This document shows positions 1-7,635 of a stretch of DNA of 18,141 nt, in pieces. The position numbers and the translations under genes were made by a program. Location: NCBI GenBank assembly GCA_030673585.1, contig DAOVIU010000001.1, positions 1 through 18,141 on the forward strand, written 5' to 3'. Each line of letters opens with the position of its first letter. Positions within the stretch are counted from its first letter, which is position 1. The notes below the pieces were generated by a model that was not told where the DNA came from, did not search any database, and was given only the letters and a program-made list of their open reading frames with translations. This stretch comes from Pseudomonadota bacterium (lineage in GTDB: Bacteria; Desulfobacterota; BSN033; G020346125).

Positions 1-2462
1 ACCTGCTGTGCCCTCTCTTTTGCCACCTCCTGGGATAACTTAAGGTTCACCGCCAGCAGGTCTCCACCCGCTCCGCAACACATGGCATACTGTCGGTTAT
101 CTTCCATCTCCACGAAGCTAACTCCGGGAATGCTATTGATAACATACCGGGGTTCATCGCAGACCCCGGCATTTCTCCCCAAATCGCACGGGTCGTGATA
201 GGTCACCGTTTCCCTCATCTCCTTCAGTGGGATTCTCCCTTCTCTGGTCGCTTCCGCGAGAAACTGACTAGTATGGATCACCTTTAACCCATGTTCTCCT
301 TGCATGATTTTCTTATACTCTGCGCCCCACACTCGGTAGCAGCCCGGGCAGTTAACGAGCACGGTGTCTGCACCAAATGCCCTCACCTTATCGATGTTAT
401 GAAGTACGAACTCCCTTGCCCTATCATATTTCCCGGCGACGAGCAAGGGAAAGCCACAGCACCACTCCTCCCCATCTAAAACCGCAAAATCTATCCTCAT
501 GAAATCCAAAATTTGAGCAAGGGATTGGGCTATGGGATGGGCCATGGAGAAATAGGCGGTATTACACCCTACGAAATAAACCACTTTTGCCTTCTCCCTC
601 TCCGTTGGATATAATGACAGCCTTGCCCTCCGTAGCCAATCAACCTGTTTTTCAATCGGTTTTCCCGCTGTATTACGATTTTCGACCAGGACGTTTACAA
701 GGCTTTCTATTGCATCCAGGCTGAATCCTCTCCTCTGAAGATCGGTTCGTAGGGATTCCCACAATTCCGGGGATCGGATCTTGACCGTACAATCCTCCTC
801 GCACCTCCCACACATCGTGCACTCATATACCCTTTTGACGAACTCCTGCGTTATTTTCCTCTGATTATACGGACGATCCAGAAAGAAATTCTTTAGGGCC
901 AAGAGCTTTCCGCGAGGTGTAGAAGATAGCCACCCTTGGCTGGTGGGGCATACGCTCACACAATAGCCGCATTGAACGCAAGCACGGGCCTCTTCTATGA
1001 AATCCCTCCGTTTATCCGTTTCCAAATTCTCGGCTCTTTTGGGCAATAGCCTGTCCCCAAGAGCGAGGGTCGACGTGGCCAACCGATATAACGGAGAGCT
1101 TAAAATGATGGGGGAATCGATCCACATTCCCGGGTTCATAATGTTCTCGGGATCGAATGCTTTTTTTCTCTCCTTTCTTCTCGCCAGCTCTTCCGAGGAG
1201 AGTACTTTGCTCTTATAGGGAGCATTCCAAACCCCTAACCCCCCCCCGGGATAGCCGCCCACCTCGAGGGCTAAATCAGCGATGTCCCGGGGAGTATGGA
1301 GGGAAAAGGCAAACTCCGCCAAGGTCCTCTCATCGGTTACGTACATAGGCAGGAATGTGACCTCTTCTGCGGAGGTGATGTACCCTACCAAACCCATGGT
1401 CCGCTTTCTCAATTTCCGAAGGCCGGCGTAAAATGCCCTCAACTTGTCAATGGGAATGACGGCATCGCTGAGCATGATGGTTGGGACCGCCCTTCTCACC
1501 CTGAAGAGGAATAAGCGCTGTTCCCACTCCTCTTCACCCCCTTCTTTTTCCACGCCACCAATGACCCCCAGCAATTTTCCGAGCTTTCGCCTCCCGTGAT
1601 CGATCTCTCCCTTTTCACCTTCGAAGGCCACAAGGGCGAATCCGCTCCCCGGCTCAAAATCCGGCGTATGGTAGCCCGAGGCCTTCACCAGGCTGAGATA
1701 GTGGTGGTCGAAAACCTCGATACTGTACGGCCTCGGCTCAATACGGGCCAAGGTAGCTGCCGCCTCGAGCAACGATTCCATCTTACTGAAGTAGACCAAC
1801 TGCCGTGAAGCCGCCTGGGGGATATCCCGAACCTCTATCTCCGCCTTGGTCACTATTCCAAATATCCCCTCGGATTGAAGGAAATCATCAAGGCCCCTTC
1901 CCCTGGAGAATGTTTTTATGGATCCATCGGGAAGCACTACTTTACTCCAGGGGATCTGATCCTGAACCCGGGAATATTTCAGGCTTCCTATTCCCTCCCC
2001 CGAGGTCATGATCCAACCACCTACGGTGGAAGATTTGGCGCTAGAGGGGTAGCTTTTTACGGTCAATCCCCTCTTTCTCAACCGCCTGTCGAGATTCCAC
2101 CACGTAATTCCCGCCTCGGCGACTACCGTTTTTCCGGTCTCGTTAATTGCGATCACCTCTGAGAGGCCCAGGAGATCGAGTACAACACCGCCCTTTTTGG
2201 GAACAGAACCCAAAAGGCCCGACGAACCCCCTCCCCGAGGTACCACGGGGATTCTCCTCTCATTACAGTAGGCAACAACCCTGGAAGTCTCCTCATCGGT
2301 TACGGGCCTCACGACTGCCGAAGGCATCGTATTGAAGAAGATTTTGAACTCCGATGGAATGGGGGCCATATCGCTCCGGTAAAACCACCGTTCGAATTCA
2401 CCCGTGGTAACGCGATCCCCCACTAACTCCATCAGGTCTCTTTCCAGTTTCCCTAAATCCAT
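1..2462 (-). CDS. Fused FAD-linked oxidase / Fe-S / CCG-domain oxidoreductase (GlcD-GlcF-like), 3' end cut by window edge
   Basis: This frame is open without a stop from 2462 to the left edge (820 codons), so the C-terminus is missing. The N-terminal part is a PCMH-type FAD domain (PRGGGSSG at residues 75-82; a GGW...GIGS..Y segment near 148-163), followed by the oxidase C-terminal domain ending in DPENIMNPGMW near residue 440. Then come two ferredoxin-type clusters, CVQCGYCVSVCP (Cys 495, 498, 501, 505) and CTMCGRCEEDC (Cys 548, 551, 554, 558), and two CCG-domain motifs (EWCCGF near 668, MCCGAGG near 793). In other bacteria this order matches glycolate oxidase GlcD fused to GlcF, or fused D-lactate dehydrogenases, which oxidise a 2-hydroxy acid and pass electrons through Fe-S centres. 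The substrate here is not readable. It lies 79 bases after the gcvH-like gene. The start is uncertain: the ATG at 2462 has GGGGAG almost touching it, and TTG codons at 2516 or 2510 are alternatives. Confidence 0.9.
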   Translation of the reverse strand, partial: MDLGKLERDLMELVGDRVTTGEFERWFYRSDMAPIPSEFKIFFNTMPSAVVRPVTDEETSRVVAYCNERRIPVVPRGGGSSGLLGSVPKKGGVVLDLLGLSEVIAINETGKTVVAEAGITWWNLDRRLRKRGLTVKSYPSSAKSSTVGGWIMTSGEGIGSLKYSRVQDQIPWSKVVLPDGSIKTFSRGRGLDDFLQSEGIFGIVTKAEIEVRDIPQAASRQLVYFSKMESLLEAAATLARIEPRPYSIEVFDHHYLSLVKASGYHTPDFEPGSGFALVAFEGEKGEIDHGRRKLGKLLGVIGGVEKEGGEEEWEQRLFLFRVRRAVPTIMLSDAVIPIDKLRAFYAGLRKLRKRTMGLVGYITSAEEVTFLPMYVTDERTLAEFAFSLHTPRDIADLALEVGGYPGGGLGVWNAPYKSKVLSSEELARRKERKKAFDPENIMNPGMWIDSPIILSSPLYRLATSTLALGDRLLPKRAENLETDKRRDFIEEARACVQCGYCVSVCPTSQGWLSSTPRGKLLALKNFFLDRPYNQRKITQEFVKRVYECTMCGRCEEDCTVKIRSPELWESLRTDLQRRGFSLDAIESLVNVLVENRNTAGKPIEKQVDWLRRARLSLYPTEREKAKVVYFVGCNTAYFSMAHPIAQSLAQILDFMRIDFAVLDGEEWCCGFPLLVAGKYDRAREFVLHNIDKVRAFGADTVLVNCPGCYRVWGAEYKKIMQGEHGLKVIHTSQFLAEATREGRIPLKEMRETVTYHDPCDLGRNAGVCDEPRYVINSIPGVSFVEMEDNRQYAMCCGAGGDLLAVNLKLSQEVAKERAQQ

Positions 2463-2494
2463 CTCTCCCCGTTCTGAGAAGCATTTTGATCCAT
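2453..2494 (-). other. 13-codon leader ORF overlapping the start of the oxidase gene
   Basis: The ATG at 2494 follows a G-rich Shine-Dalgarno-like run (GGGGGGAG, 2506-2499) and reads MDQNASQNGERWI before a TAG at 2455-2453. That stop lies just inside the downstream gene, whose ATG is at 2462. The arrangement could couple translation of the oxidase to the leader. Equally, a single indel here could hide the true N-terminus of the oxidase. Only the sequence pattern supports it. Confidence 0.3.
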
Positions 2495-2541
2495 CTGCTC
2501 CCCCCGTCAAATCCAATAGAATCTTGCTTGCCTCATTATCC

Positions 2542-2943
2542 CTAACCCTCTTTTTCCACGCAGTCCTTATACTGGTCGGCGGAGATGAGGGAATCGAGCT
2601 CTTCGGGGTTTGACATACCGATTACGACTATCCACCCCTCGCTGTAGGGGTTTTTATTGATGGTCCCGGGCTTTTTAGACAAAACTCCATTCACCTGGAT
2701 GACCGCCCCGCTCACCGGGGAAAAGAGGTCATTGGTGGATTTGGCCGACTCCACAACCCCAAAGGGCTGCATATGCTCGACCTGAGTTCCCACTTCAGGA
2801 AGCTCTACATACAAAATATCGGTCAATTGATCTTGGGCGAAGTCCGTTATTCCCACGCGGCCCTTATTTCCCTCAACCTTCAGCCAGGTATGTTCAATGT
2901 TGTATTTTAGGTCATCCGGATAGTATAGCTCCTTTGAACTCAT
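2542..2943 (-). CDS. gcvH: GcvH-type lipoyl carrier protein
   Basis: This 133-residue protein matches glycine cleavage H protein in length and motifs: HTW near residue 18, GITDFAQDQL at 31-40, LPEVGT at 48-53, the lipoylation segment VVESAKSTND with the acceptor lysine at 68, SPVSG, and NPYSEGW towards the end. H protein carries a lipoyl arm that shuttles aminomethyl groups and electrons between glycine cleavage enzymes. No gcvP, gcvT or lpd gene lies in the window. The downstream partner is an Fe-S/CCG-domain flavoprotein. That leaves two readings: an ordinary but dispersed H protein, or a lipoyl carrier dedicated to another redox system, as LbpA is to sHdr-type sulfur oxidation. The family call is secure; the dedicated role is inference. 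Confidence 0.9.
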   Translation of the reverse strand: MSSKELYYPDDLKYNIEHTWLKVEGNKGRVGITDFAQDQLTDILYVELPEVGTQVEHMQPFGVVESAKSTNDLFSPVSGAVIQVNGVLSKKPGTINKNPYSEGWIVVIGMSNPEELDSLISADQYKDCVEKEG

Positions 2944-3009
2944 TGATCCCTCCGCGTATACTATCTTACCTTTATCGTTGGATTTAAGGTGATCTTGCTT
3001 GCCATCGAG

Positions 3010-3066
3010 TTAGTAACCAAACAACACTTCTTGCTCGTTTCCAGAACTTGTCCCCTGCCATTTCAT
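3010..3066 (-). other. 18-residue ORF with strong Shine-Dalgarno, upstream of gcvH
   Basis: In the 288-base gap between the DUF169 gene and gcvH, an ATG at 3066 is preceded by AAAAGGAGGG at good spacing and reads MKWQGTSSGNEQEVLFGY before TAA. A second ATG at 3061 in another frame gives 25 residues. The third frame stays open from 3064 through to a TAG shortly before gcvH. The ribosome-binding site is better than that of most genes here, so it may be a leader peptide or the stump of a frameshifted small gene. No family was recognised. Confidence 0.3.
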
Positions 3067-3231
3067 ATCTTCCCTCCTTTTCATTCCCCTTTACCCATGA
3101 AGATATTCACAACTTTACCCGGGTGGCTTTGAAATTTCCTCGTCAACTTCTCGAAGCCACTAGCCAGAATTTGTATTAGCTTACCTGAGCGTTCGCCCCC
3201 CGTGAATACCGCCAAAACCCCGCTTACTTAA

Positions 3232-4017
3232 TCAAAGGTATCCCATCATTTTAGCTATCTTCTTGTAACTCTTCCGCTGGGGGTACTCTGGTAGTAACGT
3301 ATATCCCCTCGGCAATCGTGAACCAGTCGAATTGACATACCTGAACCCCATCATCAAATCGTCTAACCTCCCCTTCGGTACTGTAAATATGATCTCATCA
3401 TCTCCAGCCATTGCACGATAGTGGTCACCGCGGCATGGTATTGCAACTTGACATTCCCCATTTTGTGCAGCGGGGACTACCCCGTAAACGCAAGCAGCAT
3501 GGCTCGACAGGGAACATTTAAGATCATATCCTTCTTTGTACTCCCTCGCCAAGAGGAGCAGGCTTAGTTGAGCTGAGTCACAGTAAATCATAACCAAATC
3601 AGGTTCAAAATTGGTCGTCCTCAGTGGAGCAGAAACCACACCAATATACCTGCCCACATCTAAACGCGGAAATTCCTGGGCGTAATGGCTTCCGGCTTCC
3701 AGAGTTTCTACATCATGGGGGAAGCGATTATGTCCCTCCAAGAAATACTTCGGAGGTTCTCCCAACCCGTAACCTATAACCGGTTCAGGGCACCAATTAT
3801 CCTCCTTCAGCATCGCGACTGCCATTCCCTCACGGCGTGAAATCTGAAAAGCCTGGCAAAGTGACAAGTGATGGCCAAAATCCCTAACGGGCCTCTGGGC
3901 CTCACCGGGGATATCGGCTTCATTTTCGAGCAATTTCAGTGCTAAGGGGAAGGTTTTTAATCGTAACTGTCTCTCAAGTTCATCTCCATACGCACGGTAA
4001 ACTTCAAGATCTCCCAT
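3232..4017 (-). CDS. DUF169 family protein
   Basis: This 261-residue cytoplasmic protein has the layout of the DUF169 (COG2043) family, found mainly in methanogens and anaerobic bacteria. Near the N-terminus is KTFPLALKLL (residues 21-30), followed by LSLCQAF with Cys54 and NWCPEP with Cys76. A YCDSAQ segment, a CSLSSHAAC pair and an IPCRGD segment come later, and the C-terminal third carries FTVPKGRLDDLM. The spaced cysteines suggest metal or cluster binding, but no reaction has been established for the family as far as I know. The start is well set: AGGAGGT lies nine bases before the ATG. The gene sits alone, with 174 bases to the upstream DUF364 gene and 288 to gcvH. Confidence 0.85.
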   Translation of the reverse strand: MGDLEVYRAYGDELERQLRLKTFPLALKLLENEADIPGEAQRPVRDFGHHLSLCQAFQISRREGMAVAMLKEDNWCPEPVIGYGLGEPPKYFLEGHNRFPHDVETLEAGSHYAQEFPRLDVGRYIGVVSAPLRTTNFEPDLVMIYCDSAQLSLLLLAREYKEGYDLKCSLSSHAACVYGVVPAAQNGECQVAIPCRGDHYRAMAGDDEIIFTVPKGRLDDLMMGFRYVNSTGSRLPRGYTLLPEYPQRKSYKKIAKMMGYL

Positions 4018-4191
4018 TTTACCAATACCTCCTAAACTTCCTTAGTAGCCTATCTTGGCTTTATCCAGGGCCATGACGGGTTATTTTCAAAATCCGCACT
4101 GGGCGATGCGTCCCTCAAGTTCGACTCTCAAGGCCGACCCAGGGGACACGTAAAGAGAGGATAGTAAAAATCCGAGGGAGAAAATATTTCA

Positions 4192-4956
4192 TCACTTGGG
4201 CGTGCCGTAGGCGCAGAAATGGCTTACCTCCAGGATTTTCGCCGCCCCGGATATGGTCACGCCGTAGAAGACGGTCGGCTTTTGGATGAGAAATTCCCCG
4301 ATGGTATTGTTCACGATGGTGGTTCCCGTAACAAGGGCAACATCGCACCAGAGGAGGTTATCTCGGGCCTTATGGGATCCTTCTATTGGAATCCCGAATT
4401 TCCCCTTCCCGATGTTGTCCGGATCGAGGTCCGTTACCCTCAATGGAAAGGCCTTTGATAACGCCTCCACCATTCGTGGCTGGAGGCCGACCATGGCAAT
4501 CTTGGGCTGGCCGAATTTCTCCCTGATATAACTAAGCAACTCAAGGCTGCACTGTTTTGGCTCCTGATCCTTGCAGTGGACGGCTTTATCGATCAGCCCC
4601 ACATGGTTCATGGTCGCATTCAAGGTCGAAACAAAAACAGCCCGGTGGAAGTTCGTCCTCAATTCGAGCTTCAAGATATCCGAAATGGTACCCTCATATT
4701 CCCCAAACATATCGGTGAAGGCCTGGCCGGGGGTACCCCTGAGTTTGGCCTGCATCAAACGCTCCTTCCCCTTGAGCAGCGGATAGTCCAGTTCCTCGGG
4801 GCGGCCGATGGCTTCCTCAGGGGTCAATGGCTGAGCAATGACCCGGACCTCTTCCGATTCCAATCCATTTTCTCGGGAAATCCGACCGAATTCCCGCCGT
4901 AAGGTCTCAAATATTTCAACGCTTTTTCGAATTCTCTCCCTCAAGGAAACCCTCAT
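4192..4956 (-). CDS. DUF364-type putative heavy-metal chelation protein (copy A)
   Basis: This 254-residue protein is of the DUF364 kind (Pfam name: putative heavy-metal chelation domain). The N-terminal third contains LTPEEAIGRPEELDYPLLKG (near residues 44-63) and GQAFTDMFGEYEG. The C-terminal half carries the family core: KIAMVGLQPRMVEAL, then LRVTDLDPDNIG, then VALVTGTTIVNNTIGEFL, where the TGTT...N.T motif is also found in its upstream neighbour. Scattered cysteines (HCKDQEPKQC, WCD, HFCAYG) fit a metal-binding role but do not prove one. It begins 17 bases after the end of copy B and is surely co-transcribed. The two copies differ strongly in the N-terminal half, so this is an old duplication or two distinct subfamilies working together. 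Confidence 0.8.
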   Translation of the reverse strand: MRVSLRERIRKSVEIFETLRREFGRISRENGLESEEVRVIAQPLTPEEAIGRPEELDYPLLKGKERLMQAKLRGTPGQAFTDMFGEYEGTISDILKLELRTNFHRAVFVSTLNATMNHVGLIDKAVHCKDQEPKQCSLELLSYIREKFGQPKIAMVGLQPRMVEALSKAFPLRVTDLDPDNIGKGKFGIPIEGSHKARDNLLWCDVALVTGTTIVNNTIGEFLIQKPTVFYGVTISGAAKILEVSHFCAYGTPK

Positions 4957-4973
4957 TTTTCGGTCATGCCGCT

Positions 4974-5696
4974 CTACCGTATCATGGTCAGCAATCTGAC
5001 TCCATGGTGATGTAACTCTTTGAAAGTAGCTCCTTGGCTTATATACCGGATTACCTCATCGGGTTCCACGACCTTCGATCCCGAGATAACATCGATCCCG
5101 TAATCGAAGAGAACAGGTGTGAGGGGCGTTGTGGGCCCGATCATGGCGACAAAACTTTCCTTGCAGTGAGCCAAGAGACCTTCCAGTGTGTGATTGATAA
5201 ACGTCGTTCCCGTTATCCCCACGACATCGCACTGGGGCAAAATCTCTTTAGCGGCCCCCTCTGGAAAATCCCCCTCCAATGGCCGTTTCTCAATGACCCA
5301 GAGGTTTTTTACCGATTCTCTTAGCATGGCTAGAAACGGAAAATGGCCAACAACCGCCATATTCTTTCCCTTGCCCTTTTCTAAAAGGATCTCATAGGCA
5401 TTGGCCTCCACGCACGTGGATTCATCGATATCGATGAGGGAATTGATGGCCGCCATACCGATGGAGGCCTCAAGGAGGTGCTCGGAACGAGAGTAGAGGG
5501 CTAGCTCAAAGGCGTTTTTTCCCGTAAGATGCCCTGCATCCCTTACCCCCTTATGGGGATGGCCTTCTTCCTTAAAGGTGGAGGCGAGCCCACAGCGTCT
5601 GCTCAGAACCGCTGTCCAATGGGCGCAGACGTGAATTCCCCTCACCTTGGTATCTCGGTGGGGAAGGGAATCGATCACATCATCCAAAATCTTCAT
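4974..5696 (-). CDS. DUF364/DUF4213-type putative heavy-metal chelation protein (copy B)
   Basis: This 240-residue protein has the more canonical DUF4213-DUF364 layout. The N-terminal domain holds GIHVCAHWTAVLS, RDAGHLTGK and LLEASIGMAAINSLI (roughly residues 76-90). A Rossmann-like C-terminal domain holds KNMAVVGHFPFL, CDVVGITGTTFINHTLEGLL, a MIGPTTPLTPVLFDYG segment, and GSKVVEPDEVI. These proteins occur in anaerobes beside metal and corrinoid systems, and the Pfam name suggests metal chelation, but the ligand is not known from sequence. An AGGCGAGG purine run precedes the ATG. It lies 52 bases downstream of the radical SAM gene and 17 bases upstream of copy A, so the three probably form one transcript. 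Confidence 0.82.
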   Translation of the reverse strand: MKILDDVIDSLPHRDTKVRGIHVCAHWTAVLSRRCGLASTFKEEGHPHKGVRDAGHLTGKNAFELALYSRSEHLLEASIGMAAINSLIDIDESTCVEANAYEILLEKGKGKNMAVVGHFPFLAMLRESVKNLWVIEKRPLEGDFPEGAAKEILPQCDVVGITGTTFINHTLEGLLAHCKESFVAMIGPTTPLTPVLFDYGIDVISGSKVVEPDEVIRYISQGATFKELHHHGVRLLTMIR

Positions 5697-5748
5697 GCTG
5701 CGCCTCGCCTTTCCCCATAAATGAGTTTCGATATCCCGGCCGGGGAAC

Positions 5749-6675
5749 TCAGTTGGCGATTTCGTAAAAAATCCTGCTGCCGTGTAACCTGTGGCGGATC
5801 GTTTTGCCGTCGAGCAGTAGTTTTAGATGCGTGATAACCTCTTGGGGGTGAAGCCCCAACATTTCCGCCATATCTTCAGCGGTGAGAGGCCTCCTGTTCA
5901 GCGCATCTATAATCCGTGCCCCTACCTCTCCCTTACCGCGGGGAGATCTATCTCCGCAATAAGGGGATATAATGGAGGCTTTGGCTCCAAAACGCTCCTC
6001 GATCTCCCTGAACCTCTCCTCCGTCAAGGGCGAAGCGAAATCCTCCGCTGGGGGTCGGTAAACCGTGTTGAGCTGGACCCGATCGGGATTGATTCGCTCT
6101 ACAACTTCTTTCATCCGTGCAATTTCGGAAGGGTTGTCATTGACACCACGGCAGTAGAGAATTTCAACCCAGATTTTCCCTTGGAACTGGTCCCTGAAAT
6201 CGATTACCCCCTGGATGACCCGATTAATTTCAAGGGATGGCTCGGGTCGGTTGATAGTTTCAAATACGGTCCTTGAGACGGCATCCAGAGATGGAACCAC
6301 CAAATCCGCTTGGCCGAGAGCCCTTTTGACCTCGTCCATAAAGAGGAGAGATCCATTCGTTATGACGGCCACCGGTATGGATGTCATCTTCTTGATCTCC
6401 CCGATCATTGACCCAATCTGAGAGTGTAAGGTCGGTTCCCCCGAGCCGGAGAAGGTAATATAGTCAACGGGGGTTTTCAAATGGCTTAAAAACTCCTTTA
6501 TCTCCCGAATGATCGGGTGGATGGGCATGTATGTATCCCGTTTAATGGTCTTGTTGGTCGTCCTCCCCAACTGGCAGTAAATACAGTCGTAGGTGCACAT
6601 TTTCCTTGGAATCAGATCAACCCCGAGGGAAACGCCCAATCTCCTCGATGGAACAGGACCATAGATGAATCGCAT
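5749..6675 (-). CDS. Radical SAM protein, COG0731-type, with C-terminal winged-helix
   Basis: This 308-residue enzyme opens with the hallmark GPVPSRRLGVSLGVD (residues 6-20) and the cluster motif CTYDCIYC (Cys 27, 31, 34), which ligates the [4Fe-4S] that cleaves SAM. SGSGEPTL follows near residues 75-82 as the SAM-binding GGE-like segment. After the radical SAM barrel, a tail from about residue 240 (LTAEDMAEMLGLHPQEVITH) looks like a winged helix for nucleic acid or protein binding. COG0731 members are named Fe-S oxidoreductases and are related to wyosine-synthesis enzymes, but their substrates are mostly unknown. GGAGAG sits ahead of the ATG. It follows the MBL gene by 42 bases and precedes the DUF364 pair, suggesting a role tied to those proteins. 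Confidence 0.87.
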   Translation of the reverse strand: MRFIYGPVPSRRLGVSLGVDLIPRKMCTYDCIYCQLGRTTNKTIKRDTYMPIHPIIREIKEFLSHLKTPVDYITFSGSGEPTLHSQIGSMIGEIKKMTSIPVAVITNGSLLFMDEVKRALGQADLVVPSLDAVSRTVFETINRPEPSLEINRVIQGVIDFRDQFQGKIWVEILYCRGVNDNPSEIARMKEVVERINPDRVQLNTVYRPPAEDFASPLTEERFREIEERFGAKASIISPYCGDRSPRGKGEVGARIIDALNRRPLTAEDMAEMLGLHPQEVITHLKLLLDGKTIRHRLHGSRIFYEIAN

Positions 6676-6717
6676 CTTCGCTCTCCAATGAATTTCCGAA
6701 GCAAACCTCAGTTCATC

Positions 6718-7557
6718 TCAGGTTTCGAAGGTTGCCCCCACATGGCCGTAAAAAAACCTGTCCCCGAATTCCTGAGCCAACCTCGCCGAGGCCCTCATGC
6801 CCGTACAGTGAGAAACACCGATGTATTCCACTTCCAGCTTCTTCATGCAATCGATGGATTCCTCGAGCTGCTCGGACGTCAGAAATTGCAGGTGTGTTCC
6901 ACCTAAGAGGGCGCAAATCTTCTCCCTCCCCGTCTTCTCCATGACGTGGTTGATGGTATTGATCATGCCTGAATGGGCGCATCCGAAAATGATAACCAAT
7001 CCCTTTGGCGTACCCAAGACGAGGGATTGATCATCCGGGAATTGATCTGGCACCCACTCCCCCTGCACCTTGGCGAAGAGCCTCGAATCCGGCTTTTCAA
7101 AGGGTGTCTCCCTCGGGACCTCCCCGGTCAGGAAAATCCCCTTCTCAACCTCTTGGAATTCCCTCCTCAACACAAACTGTGCCCCAGTGAACTCGAGGAA
7201 TTCCCGACGAAAGGGAATCCCGGCGAATTCCCTCTTTTCACGGTTACCTTCCTTCTTCACGCTGATCCGCTCCAGAAAGATATCGGGATGCGCGAATACC
7301 TCAACCTCTCCCGTCAGCCCCAACACCTCCGGCAATCCGCCGGCATGATCGTAGTGCCCATGACTTAAGAAGATCTTCCTCACGGTCGAGAGGTCCTTCC
7401 CCCAAAGCAGGCCATTTCGAATAATGGAAGACCCGTTCCCGGTATCGAAGAGGTAATTTCCCCCCTGCGTTTCGATAAAGGATGAAAACCCATGCTCTCC
7501 GGTTCCCACCCGCGCACCTACGGTATTCTCGCAGAGAACAGTAATTCTTGCATTCAC
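6718..7557 (-). CDS. MBL-fold metallohydrolase (COG1237-type)
   Basis: With a GTG start at 7557 this is 279 residues. The metallo-beta-lactamase motif HGHYDH is at residues 66-71, preceded by LFDTGNG at 36-42, and later histidines are in FGCAHSGMINT, LLGGTHL and VSHCTG. The N-terminal ITVLCENTVG and GEHGFSS segments are characteristic of the COG1237 group, annotated as dihydropterin-ribofuranosylaminobenzene phosphate synthase-like. That name comes from a methanogen pathway and should not be taken as the function here. I prefer the GTG over the ATG at 7593 because GGGAGG lies nine bases upstream of it and the protein then begins where relatives begin. The longer form would add 12 residues. 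It is followed closely by the radical SAM gene. Confidence 0.87.
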   Translation of the reverse strand: MNARITVLCENTVGARVGTGEHGFSSFIETQGGNYLFDTGNGSSIIRNGLLWGKDLSTVRKIFLSHGHYDHAGGLPEVLGLTGEVEVFAHPDIFLERISVKKEGNREKREFAGIPFRREFLEFTGAQFVLRREFQEVEKGIFLTGEVPRETPFEKPDSRLFAKVQGEWVPDQFPDDQSLVLGTPKGLVIIFGCAHSGMINTINHVMEKTGREKICALLGGTHLQFLTSEQLEESIDCMKKLEVEYIGVSHCTGMRASARLAQEFGDRFFYGHVGATFET

Positions 7558-7569
7558 GACCCTTTTCCT

Positions 7570-7584
7570 CCCGTTTGAAACGGG
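7570..7584 (-). promoter_or_regulatory. 7-bp inverted repeat abutting the Shine-Dalgarno of the MBL gene
   Basis: The 15 bases read CCCGTTT, G, AAACGGG on the plus strand, a perfect palindrome about a single base. On the transcript the 3' arm runs directly into the GGGAGG that serves the GTG start at 7557. It could be a DNA operator site or a small hairpin that competes with ribosome binding. No matching copy was found at other genes in the window. Confidence 0.35.
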
Positions 7585-7635
7585 AACAACCATGGATGGC
7601 CCCAGTCAGATGTAGTTGAGTCTCCGAATACATCC

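Noticed and set aside
3123..3160. GTGGCTT/AAGCCAC inverted repeat
   Set aside because: The 24-base spacer and lack of a T tract make it a poor terminator, and 7-bp repeats at this distance arise by chance.
4105..4160. tRNA-like T-loop string (GAGAGTCGAACTTGAG on the minus strand)
   Set aside because: No acceptor stem, anticodon arm or D-arm can be built around it.
4974..5696. Possible adenylation or nitrogenase-type enzyme because of the Rossmann-like C-terminal half
   Set aside because: The EASIGMAAINSL and TGTTFINHT segments fit DUF4213-DUF364 far better.
5827..6276. 149-codon plus-strand open frame
   Set aside because: It is antisense to the well-supported radical SAM gene and has no recognisable protein pattern.
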